From Thalassovita mediterranea (lineage in GTDB: Bacteria; Pseudomonadota; Alphaproteobacteria; Caulobacterales; Hyphomonadaceae): a stretch of DNA of 64,000 nt. Position 1 is the stretch's first letter; each line of letters begins with the position of its first letter. Shown here one piece after another: positions 25,764 through 32,892 of the stretch. The stretch covers positions 1,054,001-1,118,000 of the forward strand of contig CP080408.1 of assembly GCA_019448215.1 (NCBI GenBank), given 5' to 3'. The notes beneath the pieces were generated by a model. The model had not been told where the DNA came from, made no database searches, and saw only the letters and a program-made list of their open reading frames with translations. Both the position numbers and the translations under genes were made by a program.

Positions 25764-26675
25764 CTATTCCTCCGTCCCCCGCACTTTCCGCACGGCATCC
25801 GCCATGGAATGGCGCGCGCTTCCGGGCCGCAGGGGCTTGGGCTGACTCTCGGCCGGGGCCCAGCCTGACAGCCAGACGACGTTGAATGTCGCCCTCAATC
25901 GGCCATCCGGATCAGCGAATCGTTCAGCGTAAATCTCTGCCATTCGTGCCAGAATACGCCGTGACAATGGCCTTCGGGGGCTCTTCTCATTGGCCGCAAA
26001 AGCCGCCTGCTCGCCCATCCCCTTGAGGTCCCGCATCAGCGCAAACGGGTCATCATAACGAACCGTCACCGGCTCCACATCGACGACTGGCAGGGCAAAT
26101 CCAGCCCGCTGCATCAGGCCCGCCATGTCCTGGAGCCCTGGCAGCGGCGAGATTCTGGGCGCCGCACCGCCCGTGATTTCGGCCTCGGCTTCCAGAAATG
26201 ACGTCCGCAATTCGGCCAGAGTGCCTGCCCCGAACAGGCAGCCAAGGAACAGCCCATCCGGCTTCAGCGCCCGTCTGATCTGGATCAGCGCGCCCGGCAG
26301 GTCATTGACCCAGTGGAGAGAAAGCACGGAGGTAACAAGGTCATAGGCGGCCTCATCGGCGCCCACCTGTTCCTCATCCATCTCGCGCATGTCGAGCCCG
26401 CGTTCAGCTCCAAGCGCACGAAACGCCGGCGACAGCTCCCCGGCCTCGACAGCGCCGACCTGGCCATGCCCGGCCAGCATCAGTGCCAACGTGCCATCAT
26501 GGCTGCCAAGGTCGAGCACGCGTTCAAACTGCCGGCTCACATCTTCCAGCCTTTCAATGAGATGACTCGACTCTCGCGCTTTGAGAAACGCATAGTCGCT
26601 ATAATGATGGGCCGCCCGGTCGCGATTGCGCCGGTGAAGCGCCCGATTGAAAAGCTTGGGTGGAGCTGGTGACAT
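25764..26675 (-). CDS. SAM-dependent methyltransferase, NDUFAF5/BioC-like
   Basis: 303 residues. N-terminal 'KLFNRALHRRNRDRAA' is the characteristic opening of the NDUFAF5-like branch. SAM motif I is VLDLGSHDG near residue 54, and the post-motif IV segment is SVLSLHWVNDLPGAL. The C-terminal GRLRATFNVVWLSGWAP is also typical. Mitochondrial NDUFAF5 hydroxylates an arginine of complex I; BioC methylates malonyl-ACP. Which applies here is unsettled, and no bio genes are nearby. Its ATG shares two bases with the divergent comF ATG. Confidence 0.85.
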   Translation of the reverse strand: MSPAPPKLFNRALHRRNRDRAAHHYSDYAFLKARESSHLIERLEDVSRQFERVLDLGSHDGTLALMLAGHGQVGAVEAGELSPAFRALGAERGLDMREMDEEQVGADEAAYDLVTSVLSLHWVNDLPGALIQIRRALKPDGLFLGCLFGAGTLAELRTSFLEAEAEITGGAAPRISPLPGLQDMAGLMQRAGFALPVVDVEPVTVRYDDPFALMRDLKGMGEQAAFAANEKSPRRPLSRRILARMAEIYAERFADPDGRLRATFNVVWLSGWAPAESQPKPLRPGSARHSMADAVRKVRGTEE

Positions 26676-27444
26676 GGGCCTCGATATGCACCTTGTGCGG
26701 CAGAGGGCAAAGGGCGGACTGCGCGCGGCAGCGCATTTCGTCTGGCCATCACGCTCGCTTGTCTCCGGCCAGCATCATGGCGGCGAGGGGCTTATTGCGC
26801 CTGAAGACTTCGCCCAGCTGACCTTTCTCGGGGCCAGCGGTTGCCGCCAGTGCGCCCTGCCGCTCGAAAGCGACCTTGGTGAGGCAAGCCTTTGCGGCAA
26901 GTGCGCGGCCAAGCCGCCCCGCTGGGACGCCGCCCGTGCTGCGCTCGCCTATGACGATGTCTCGCGCAAGCTGGTGCTCGATCTCAAACATGCAGGCCGC
27001 CGTGACGGTCTTTCGACCTTTGCGAACTGGATGACGCTGGCTGCCCGTGAGCTTCTCGATGAAGCTGATCTCATCGTGCCGGTGCCGCTCCATTATCGGC
27101 GACTGGTACATCGCGGCTTCAACCAGTCCGGCTGGCTGGCACAGGCCCTGTCACAGCGCTCAGGCGTGCCTTCAAAGGTTGATGCGCTGGTGCGCCGCAA
27201 GCCAACACCAAGTCAGGGTGGGCTGTCTGCAGGCGAGCGTTGGCGCAATGTCCGCGCCGCATTTGAAGTGCGCCCTGCCCATCTGCCGCTGATCGAGGGC
27301 AAGCGCGTCATTCTGGTCGATGACGTGTTCACGACCGGTGCCACACTGTCGGCATGCAGCCGTGCCCTGAGGCGTGCAGGCGCGTCTCATATCTCGCTTG
27401 TAGTGCTGGCGCGCGTTGTCAGGCCGTCGGACGTGACCATATAA
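26674..27444 (+). CDS. comF: ComF family phosphoribosyltransferase-like protein
   Basis: About 256 residues. A zinc-ribbon-like N-terminus with CRQC and CGKC spaced by about 20 residues leads into a type I phosphoribosyltransferase fold. The block VPVPLHYRRLVHRGFNQS and the PRPP loop VILVDDVFTTGAT are clear. ComF is linked to DNA uptake during transformation; competence in this organism is not shown. ATG 26674 (GGAG nine bases before) and ATG 26686 are both possible; the first overlaps the divergent methyltransferase start. grxC follows 36 bases later. Confidence 0.9.
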   Translation: MGLDMHLVRQRAKGGLRAAAHFVWPSRSLVSGQHHGGEGLIAPEDFAQLTFLGASGCRQCALPLESDLGEASLCGKCAAKPPRWDAARAALAYDDVSRKLVLDLKHAGRRDGLSTFANWMTLAARELLDEADLIVPVPLHYRRLVHRGFNQSGWLAQALSQRSGVPSKVDALVRRKPTPSQGGLSAGERWRNVRAAFEVRPAHLPLIEGKRVILVDDVFTTGATLSACSRALRRAGASHISLVVLARVVRPSDVTI

Positions 27445-27480
27445 GACCCATACTGACTGCAATCGACGAGGATTTTTCCT

Positions 27481-27741
27481 ATGTCCGCTGTGACGATCTA
27501 CACACGTGCCTTCTGCCCGTTCTGCACCCGCGCGGTGTCGCTGCTGAAGCAGAAAGGCGTCGACTTTAACGAGATCGATGCCGGCATGGACCCGGACAAG
27601 AAGCAGGAGATGATCCAGCGCTCCAATGGCGGCCGGACCTTCCCCCAGATCTTTATCGGCGAGGAACATATTGGCGGCTGCGACGAGATGATGGCGCTTG
27701 AACGCTCCGGCAAGCTCGACAAGAAGCTCGCTGCGCTCTGA
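27481..27741 (+). CDS. grxC: Glutaredoxin 3
   Basis: 86 residues with the dithiol active site CPFC at 13-16, then 'GRTFPQIFIGEEHIGG', which supplies the cis-Pro and glutathione-binding loop. GrxC reduces protein disulphides and mixed disulphides with glutathione in the cytosol. Shine-Dalgarno GAGGA is eight bases before the ATG. It sits between comF and the DUF1178 gene, an order seen in many alphaproteobacteria, sometimes with an intervening nitrilase gene that is absent here. Confidence 0.95.
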   Translation: MSAVTIYTRAFCPFCTRAVSLLKQKGVDFNEIDAGMDPDKKQEMIQRSNGGRTFPQIFIGEEHIGGCDEMMALERSGKLDKKLAAL

Positions 27742-27754
27742 AAGCACGCCGCCC

Positions 27755-28192
27755 ATGATCCGCTACGCACTTGAATGCAGGGATTGCGAGGCCGGTTTTG
27801 ACGGCTGGTTCGCCTCTTCCGAAGGGTTCGACGCCCAGTCGGAGAAGGGCCTGATCGACTGCCCGAATTGCGGCGGTCACAATATCCGCAAACAGGTCAT
27901 GGCCCCGTCTGTGCGCCCATCGGAGAAATCAGGCGCGAGCGACCCCGAAAAAGTCTTTGGCAAGCTGGCGGCCCATGCACGTCAGCACATTGCGGACAAT
28001 TACGACTATGTTGGCGACGGTTTCGCCGAGGAAGCCCGCTCCATGTATTATGGCGAGCGCGAGCATAAGCCGATCTGGGGTGAAACCACCGCTGAGGAGC
28101 GCGAAAGCCTGAAAGAGGAAGGCGTCCCGGCTGCGCCCCTACCGCCCGCTTTCGTGCCGCCCAGGAAAACCGAAAAGACGAAGCTGAACTGA
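27755..28192 (+). CDS. DUF1178 family protein
   Basis: 145 residues. The start MIRYALEC and the paired cysteines (ECRDCEAGF; DCPNCGG) form a zinc-ribbon of the kind seen in FmdB-type regulators and DUF1178. The middle contains YVGDGFAEEARSMYYGE, and the C-terminus is Pro-rich and charged. Function unknown. ATG 27755 follows the grxC stop by 13 bases, so it is almost certainly in the same operon. Confidence 0.88.
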   Translation: MIRYALECRDCEAGFDGWFASSEGFDAQSEKGLIDCPNCGGHNIRKQVMAPSVRPSEKSGASDPEKVFGKLAAHARQHIADNYDYVGDGFAEEARSMYYGEREHKPIWGETTAEERESLKEEGVPAAPLPPAFVPPRKTEKTKLN

Positions 28193-28293
28193 AACGCGGG
28201 GCCCTGCGCTGCAGCTGCGACCGCCTGACTTCTTGACCATCGGCCCGGCGTAGATAAAACCCGTTACAGAAGGCCCATGAACGGAGTTGATCA

Positions 28294-28596
28294 ATGGCGT
28301 CCAGCGAATACACCCGCGGCGAAATGGAAATCGAAGCGCAATCGAAAATGTATTCGGGCTTCATGAAAGCCAGCATGTGGGGTGCCCTCATCCTGCTGCT
28401 CGCCGTTGGCTACATGGTTTTCACCCTGTCGGTCGGCATGAACTGGCTCGTCGCGCTGATCCTCTGCGCCGGCGCAGGCATTGCGATCGGCGTCGGCATG
28501 AGCCTTGGCGGCGCCTGGATTGCAACCGTGATTGGCCTTGCCGGCCTCGCACTGGTCGTCCAGCTGCTGATCACCCTCTTCTCGATGGCGATGTAG
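28294..28596 (+). CDS. aa3-type cytochrome oxidase subunit IV-like membrane protein
   Basis: 100 residues. The N-terminal YTRGEMEIEAQSKMYSGFM matches the COX-ARM/bacterial aa3 subunit IV motif, which is normally followed by one helix. Here two to three hydrophobic helices follow (FMKASMWGALILLLAVGYMV and two Gly-rich segments), so the protein is longer than the usual ~50-residue subunit. It probably associates with the aa3 oxidase, but the other oxidase genes are not in the window. GGAG lies eight bases upstream of the ATG. Confidence 0.75.
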   Translation: MASSEYTRGEMEIEAQSKMYSGFMKASMWGALILLLAVGYMVFTLSVGMNWLVALILCAGAGIAIGVGMSLGGAWIATVIGLAGLALVVQLLITLFSMAM

Positions 28597-28603
28597 GCAA
28601 CGC

Positions 28604-29770
28604 CTAGCTGACTGTCCGGGCCCACGCCCTCACATCCTCGACATACAGGTCCGGCACTTCCATCGCTGCGAAGTGACCGCCTTCCTTCATGTCTGACCAA
28701 TAGGCGACATTGTAGATCCGCTCGCACCAGCTGCGCGGCGGCGTCCTGTAGATTGTTTCTCCCGGATAATCTGCGATCCCCGTCGGCACATTGACCTTCT
28801 GGTCTGGTTTCAGCTGCGCGCCGCCTTCAAGGAACAGTGCGGCGTAGTACCAGACCGATGTCGCGATCGCGTCATTCACCAGATAGATCATCACATTGGT
28901 CAGGAGCTGGTCGCGCGAGTAGATATCGGTGAGCTTGCCCCGGCTGCGGTCACTCCAGCCGTGAAACTTCTCCAGTATCCAGGCTGCGGTGCCCATCGGG
29001 CTGTCCATCAGCGCCATGGCCAGCGTCTGCGGCTTGGTCGCCTGTTCCATCAGATAGGCGCCCTCGGCCTGCATGGCTGCCTGCGAAGCGGCAACCCATG
29101 TCTTCTCTTCATCGGTGCGCGGGGTCCGGTCGGCTGGCTGATGGCCGATCATGTTGAGGTGGATCGCCTTGCAGCCACCGCCGCTATCGACGCCATGATT
29201 GAGGCCAAGTAGCGAGGTCACCAGCCCGCCCCAGTCACCGCCCTGCGCCAGATAGGTGTCATATCCAAGACGCTCACGCATCAGCGTGTCCCACATCTTC
29301 GCCGTCGCCTGCTGGCCCGTTGGCGCAGCCGGTTTGCCCGAAAAGCCATAGCCGGGCAGTGACGGGATCACGAGGTCGAAGGCATCCTCGGCCTTACCGC
29401 CATGTTTCGATGGATAGGCCAGCGGACCGATAGCGTCGTAGAACTCATAGACTGACCCCGGCCAGCCATGCGTCAGCAGGAGGGGGCGCTTGCCGCCAGC
29501 CTCGCCCACCACATGCAGGAAGTGGATGTCGAGGCCATCGATCTCTGTCGTAAATTGCGGCCAGGCATTGAGCGTCTTCTCCGCCGCGCGCCAGTCATAC
29601 TGCTCCAGCCAGTAGGCCTGTATGTCTTTCAGGAAGGCGGTCGACATGCCGAACGCCCACTCATCACCGATGGAGGGGGCGGGAAACCAGCGATAGGCTT
29701 CGACCCGTGCCCGAATGCGCGCGAGCACGTCATCGGGCACATTTACGGTGAAAGGGGTGACCTTGCTCAT
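28604..29770 (-). CDS. Epoxide hydrolase (alpha/beta hydrolase with EHN domain)
   Basis: 388 residues. An N-terminal EHN lid-associated domain (residues 1-100, with RWFPAPS and FLKDIQAYWLEQYDW) precedes an alpha/beta hydrolase core. The oxyanion segment is LTHGWPGS, the nucleophile Asp is in GGDWGG near residue 180, and the late GGHFAAME block provides the catalytic His. These match microsomal-type/juvenile-hormone epoxide hydrolases, which open epoxides to diols; the natural substrate is unknown. Convergent with the oxidase subunit gene, seven bases between stops. Confidence 0.92.
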   Translation of the reverse strand: MSKVTPFTVNVPDDVLARIRARVEAYRWFPAPSIGDEWAFGMSTAFLKDIQAYWLEQYDWRAAEKTLNAWPQFTTEIDGLDIHFLHVVGEAGGKRPLLLTHGWPGSVYEFYDAIGPLAYPSKHGGKAEDAFDLVIPSLPGYGFSGKPAAPTGQQATAKMWDTLMRERLGYDTYLAQGGDWGGLVTSLLGLNHGVDSGGGCKAIHLNMIGHQPADRTPRTDEEKTWVAASQAAMQAEGAYLMEQATKPQTLAMALMDSPMGTAAWILEKFHGWSDRSRGKLTDIYSRDQLLTNVMIYLVNDAIATSVWYYAALFLEGGAQLKPDQKVNVPTGIADYPGETIYRTPPRSWCERIYNVAYWSDMKEGGHFAAMEVPDLYVEDVRAWARTVS

Positions 29771-29842
29771 GGCGGATCTCCTGCTGGTATCTCGTCAGTC
29801 AGGATGAAGCGCGCACAGCGCGTGAGGGTCAAGGCTCACATG

Positions 29843-29856
29843 GGGGCAGCTGCCCC
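29843..29856. repeat. Perfect 14-base palindrome downstream of flp
   Basis: GGGGCAGCTGCCCC has no loop and no adjacent T-run. It begins eight bases after the flp stop on the minus strand. It could be an operator or part of the epoxide hydrolase promoter; the role is not determined. Confidence 0.4.
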
Positions 29857-29863
29857 GGAAATA

Positions 29864-30034
29864 CTAGGCAGAGAAGCCGTTCTCGACCTCGTTGAAATGG
29901 TCTGAGGTCTTGGTGCCGACCGTTGTCAGCGCGGTGATGAGCAGGATGGTCATCAGACCGAGAAGAAGGCCATATTCGACGGCACTGGCGCCTTCGATAT
30001 CGGACTTCAGCTTCTTCACTGGCTTAATGAACAT
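29864..30034 (-). CDS. flp: Flp-family type IVb pilin
   Basis: 56 residues. A short basic leader (FIKPVKKLKSDIEG) ends at Gly, followed by ASAVEYGLLLGLMTILLI; the Gly, Glu+5 and Tyr+6 pattern is the prepilin-peptidase site of Flp pilins. The long hydrophobic helix then leads to a short Ser/Thr/Asn tail. The gene begins nine bases after the mutT stop and its Shine-Dalgarno (GAGGA) lies in that gap, so it is read with argJ-mutT. The Tad secretion genes are not in the window, apart from a TadG-like gene at 17.6 kb. Confidence 0.9.
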   Translation of the reverse strand: MFIKPVKKLKSDIEGASAVEYGLLLGLMTILLITALTTVGTKTSDHFNEVENGFSA

Positions 30035-30043
30035 GAAGTCCTC

Positions 30044-30448
30044 TCAAAACCGACGGGCAAGCTCCTCAAACAGAGGAATATCGGCAGGCGGAGCATCATA
30101 GTCACCCAGCTCTGCCGGGCGCACCCAGGCAATCTGTTGTCCTTCGAGCCCGGCAAGTTCGCCTTGCCAGACCCGCACCTCGTAAAGTGGCATCAAAAGG
30201 TGAAAATCAGGATAACCAAAACTTGCAAAAGTGATCGGTTTGAGCGCCGAGGGTTCAACACTGATCTGGAGCTCTTCTTTCAGCTCCCGGCAAAGCGCCT
30301 CTTCAGGCCGCTCACCTGGCTCCAGCTTGCCGCCCGGAAATTCCCAGAGGCCCGCCATGGATTTCCCTTCCGGGCGCTGGGCGAGAAGGATTTCACCTTG
30401 CCTATTAAAGATCGCCGCAGCGACCACGAGCAGCACCTTGCCGCTCAT
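30044..30448 (-). CDS. mutT: MutT-type NUDIX hydrolase (8-oxo-dGTP diphosphatase)
   Basis: 134 residues. The Nudix box appears as GGKLEPGERPEEAL followed by CRELKEEL, with all catalytic glutamates. The preceding RPEGKSMAGLWEFPGGK is typical of MutT, which hydrolyses 8-oxo-dGTP and prevents A:T to C:G transversions. Length is normal. Its ATG overlaps the argJ TGA as ATGA, so translation is coupled. Confidence 0.93.
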   Translation of the reverse strand: MSGKVLLVVAAAIFNRQGEILLAQRPEGKSMAGLWEFPGGKLEPGERPEEALCRELKEELQISVEPSALKPITFASFGYPDFHLLMPLYEVRVWQGELAGLEGQQIAWVRPAELGDYDAPPADIPLFEELARRF

Positions 30449-31695
30449 GTCCGGTAGGCGCCGTTAATGTCGACATAGCCGTGCGTGAGATCGCAGGTCC
30501 ACACAGTCCAGGACGCATCACCGGCGGCGACATCCACCTTGATAGAGATATGGTCGCCCGCAAAGTGCCCGCTCGCCACGGCTTCGTCATAACCCGGCGC
30601 GCGCATGCCGCCATCGGCAACCAGATGGTCGCCAAACCAGATCTGCATCTGGTCTTTCTTGATGGGTTCCAGCGACTTGCCGACCGCCATGACGATGCGG
30701 CCCCAGTTTGCGTCACCCGCCGCAATCGCGGTCTTGATGAGCGGCGAATTGGCGATGTGCATGCCAATCGTCTTGGCAGAGCTTTGCGAAACGGCGTTCT
30801 CGACGCAGATCTCGACGAATTTCGACGCGCCCTCGCCATCCTTCACCAGCTGGTGAGCAAGATCACGGAAGACATCCATCAGCGCCGTACGGAAACCGGC
30901 AAGGCGTGGGTCGCTGGCCTCCTCGATCATCGGCGCACCGGACGCGCCGGTCGCAAACAGCATGCAGGTGTCAGACGTCGACGTGTCGCCGTCCACGGTG
31001 ACGGAGTTCAGCGTCGGATCGACCGTCTCACGCAGCAGCTGGTCAAGCAGCGCAGGCGCGATGGCCGCATCGGTAAAGACATAACAGAGCATGGTCGCCA
31101 TGTTCGGCATGATCATGCCGGAGCCCTTGAGGATGCCGGAGATGGCAACAGGCGTCCCGTCAATCTCTGTGGTCGCCCCGGCGCCCTTCGGATAGGTGTC
31201 CGTCGTCATGAAGGCGCGCGCGCACGCCTCCCAGTCTGCCGGGCCAAGCTTGCCATGAAGCTCAGGCAGCATTTCGCCAACGAAGTTCGGATCGGCCAGC
31301 GGCTCCCCGATCACGCCCGTCGCGGCCAGGAAGCAGGCCTCTTTGGGCACGCCCAGCGTCTTCGTCATCGCTGCGAGCGTCGCTTCATTCTTGAGCTTGC
31401 CCGCCTTGCCGGTGAAGGCATTGGAGTTGCCGGAGTTTGCGACGACCGCCCGGCCATGCCCGCCGCACGCCTTCAGCGCCTCGCGGCACCATTCAACATC
31501 TGCCGACGCCGTCAGCGAACGTGTGAACACACCTGCCGCCGACGTGCCTTCCGGCATCAGGAAGAGGAAGACATCATCGCGCTGTATGCCCCGGCGTGCA
31601 TAGAAGCCGCGCGACGCCGTCGCGGCCTGTACGCCTTTGACCTCTGGAAGCTTCGGAAAAGCCTCAGGCGCAAATGGTGATGGGGTGAGCTTCAC
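30445..31695 (-). CDS. argJ: Bifunctional glutamate N-acetyltransferase / amino-acid acetyltransferase ArgJ
   Basis: 416 residues. ArgJ transfers acetyl from N-acetylornithine to glutamate (cyclic arginine pathway) and can also acetylate glutamate from acetyl-CoA. The self-cleavage site is in MPNMATML (Ala-Thr bond), the substrate loop is VDGDTSTSDT, and the C-terminus ends DINGAYRT, with the usual terminal Thr. Starts at GTG 31695, which overlaps the upstream PPIase stop as GTGA; no better ATG exists. Middle gene of PPIase-argJ-mutT-flp. Confidence 0.95.
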   Translation of the reverse strand: MKLTPSPFAPEAFPKLPEVKGVQAATASRGFYARRGIQRDDVFLFLMPEGTSAAGVFTRSLTASADVEWCREALKACGGHGRAVVANSGNSNAFTGKAGKLKNEATLAAMTKTLGVPKEACFLAATGVIGEPLADPNFVGEMLPELHGKLGPADWEACARAFMTTDTYPKGAGATTEIDGTPVAISGILKGSGMIMPNMATMLCYVFTDAAIAPALLDQLLRETVDPTLNSVTVDGDTSTSDTCMLFATGASGAPMIEEASDPRLAGFRTALMDVFRDLAHQLVKDGEGASKFVEICVENAVSQSSAKTIGMHIANSPLIKTAIAAGDANWGRIVMAVGKSLEPIKKDQMQIWFGDHLVADGGMRAPGYDEAVASGHFAGDHISIKVDVAAGDASWTVWTCDLTHGYVDINGAYRT

Positions 31696-32702
31696 TCTAC
31701 AGTCTCCATATCGTCCTCGCCTGCCGGCGCGAGACCGTTCTCTTCCATATCGCCTTCGCTGCCTTCGATGCCGATTTCATCCTCGTCACCAAAGCCGGTT
31801 TCGCCTGCTGCGGCTTCCCCTGCCTCTTCGGCAAGGTCTCGCGCAATCATGCCGCCTTCGCGCTCTTCAATGTCAGCATTGGCGCGCAGGGTCTGCAGGA
31901 TCTGGCTGATCTGCGTGAAGGTGAGGTAGGTCACGATTTCAGGGCGCATCTCCTCACGCGTCTTCGGCGGTCGGGTGCGGCGCTGCTCCACCTTCAGGAT
32001 GTGCCAGCCCTGCTCGGACTGGAATGGCTCTGACATCTCACCTGCAGGCGTATCGGCGATCACCGCCGGGAACGGATCGACCATTTCATTCGGGGACACC
32101 CAGCCAAACGAGCCGCCATCGAGTCGGGTGCGGGTATCTTCTGAGAATTCGAACGCCAGCGCCGTGAAGTCTTCGCCTGCGCGCGCTTTCTCAAGAACCG
32201 TCTCGGCTTCTTCCTGTGTCGCCAGCAGGATGTGGCGGATGCGCACCTCATCGTCGAGCTGCTGCAGGCGCACCTGCTCTTCATACATCCGGTCGATGGC
32301 TTCCTCATTCACCTGCGTGGCGACAAGGTCTTCCATGAGGAAATTGCCGAGCAGGCGCTCACGCGCGGTTTCCAGACGGCGCTGGGCGGCGGGGGTACGG
32401 TCGAGGCCGCGGCGTACCGCTTCCTGCGCGAGAAGACGCTGATCGATCAGCTGGTCGAGGACAAGCTGGTAATCTTCATGCTCAGGCCCAAAGGAGTCGC
32501 CCGGTTCGATCCGGCCCTGGGCGACCGCTTCAAGCTCGACATCGGAGAGGTAGATCGGGTCGCCATTTACCCTTGCGGCAGCTGACGCATCAAAGCCGAC
32601 AGGCCGCCTGACGCCATTTTCCGGGTCAGTCTCGTTACACGCTGTCAGCACGAGGCCGAGAGCAAGCGCGAGTGCGGGGATGGAGAACCGGTGCCTATGC
32701 AT
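31692..32702 (-). CDS. Parvulin-type peptidyl-prolyl isomerase lipoprotein
   Basis: 336 residues. Signal with lipobox TAC (Cys22) places it in the envelope. A SurA/PrsA-like N-terminal helical region covers about 35-140. The parvulin domain follows (RHILLATQEEAETVL; GGSFGWVSPNEMVDPF; GWHILKVEQRR), about 155-255. The C-terminus is a long acidic Gly/Glu tail. It probably helps fold secreted or outer-membrane proteins. It is divergent from secA, a linkage common in alphaproteobacteria and consistent with a shared export role. Confidence 0.92.
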   Translation of the reverse strand: MHRHRFSIPALALALGLVLTACNETDPENGVRRPVGFDASAAARVNGDPIYLSDVELEAVAQGRIEPGDSFGPEHEDYQLVLDQLIDQRLLAQEAVRRGLDRTPAAQRRLETARERLLGNFLMEDLVATQVNEEAIDRMYEEQVRLQQLDDEVRIRHILLATQEEAETVLEKARAGEDFTALAFEFSEDTRTRLDGGSFGWVSPNEMVDPFPAVIADTPAGEMSEPFQSEQGWHILKVEQRRTRPPKTREEMRPEIVTYLTFTQISQILQTLRANADIEEREGGMIARDLAEEAGEAAAGETGFGDEDEIGIEGSEGDMEENGLAPAGEDDMETVE

Positions 32703-32738
32703 GCCTAAGTCCTTGTGTTCGTGCTACAGCCGTCCGCA

Positions 32739-32766
32739 TTGACACTATTTGGCGGCGTTCTTAAGT
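32739..32766 (+). promoter_or_regulatory. Possible secA promoter
   Basis: TTGACA (32739-32744) and TTAAGT (32761-32766) are separated by 16 bases, about 125 bases before the secA ATG in the 190-base gap shared with the divergent PPIase gene. The -35 is consensus and the -10 is weak. Confidence 0.35.
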
Positions 32767-32892
32767 CTCCCGCGGGGACTGGTCGAGAGGTTTAGTCACC
32801 CGTGGCGCGCTCACCTCGCGTGCCCCTCCTGCACATGGTTTCTGGTCAGGAGGCATCCTTCAAGTCAACAGCGCAGATTGGTGCTTGTTTCC

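Noticed and set aside
30481-31680. A 399-codon open frame opposite argJ
   Set aside because: Shadow of argJ; Arg/His-heavy composition and no recognisable domain.
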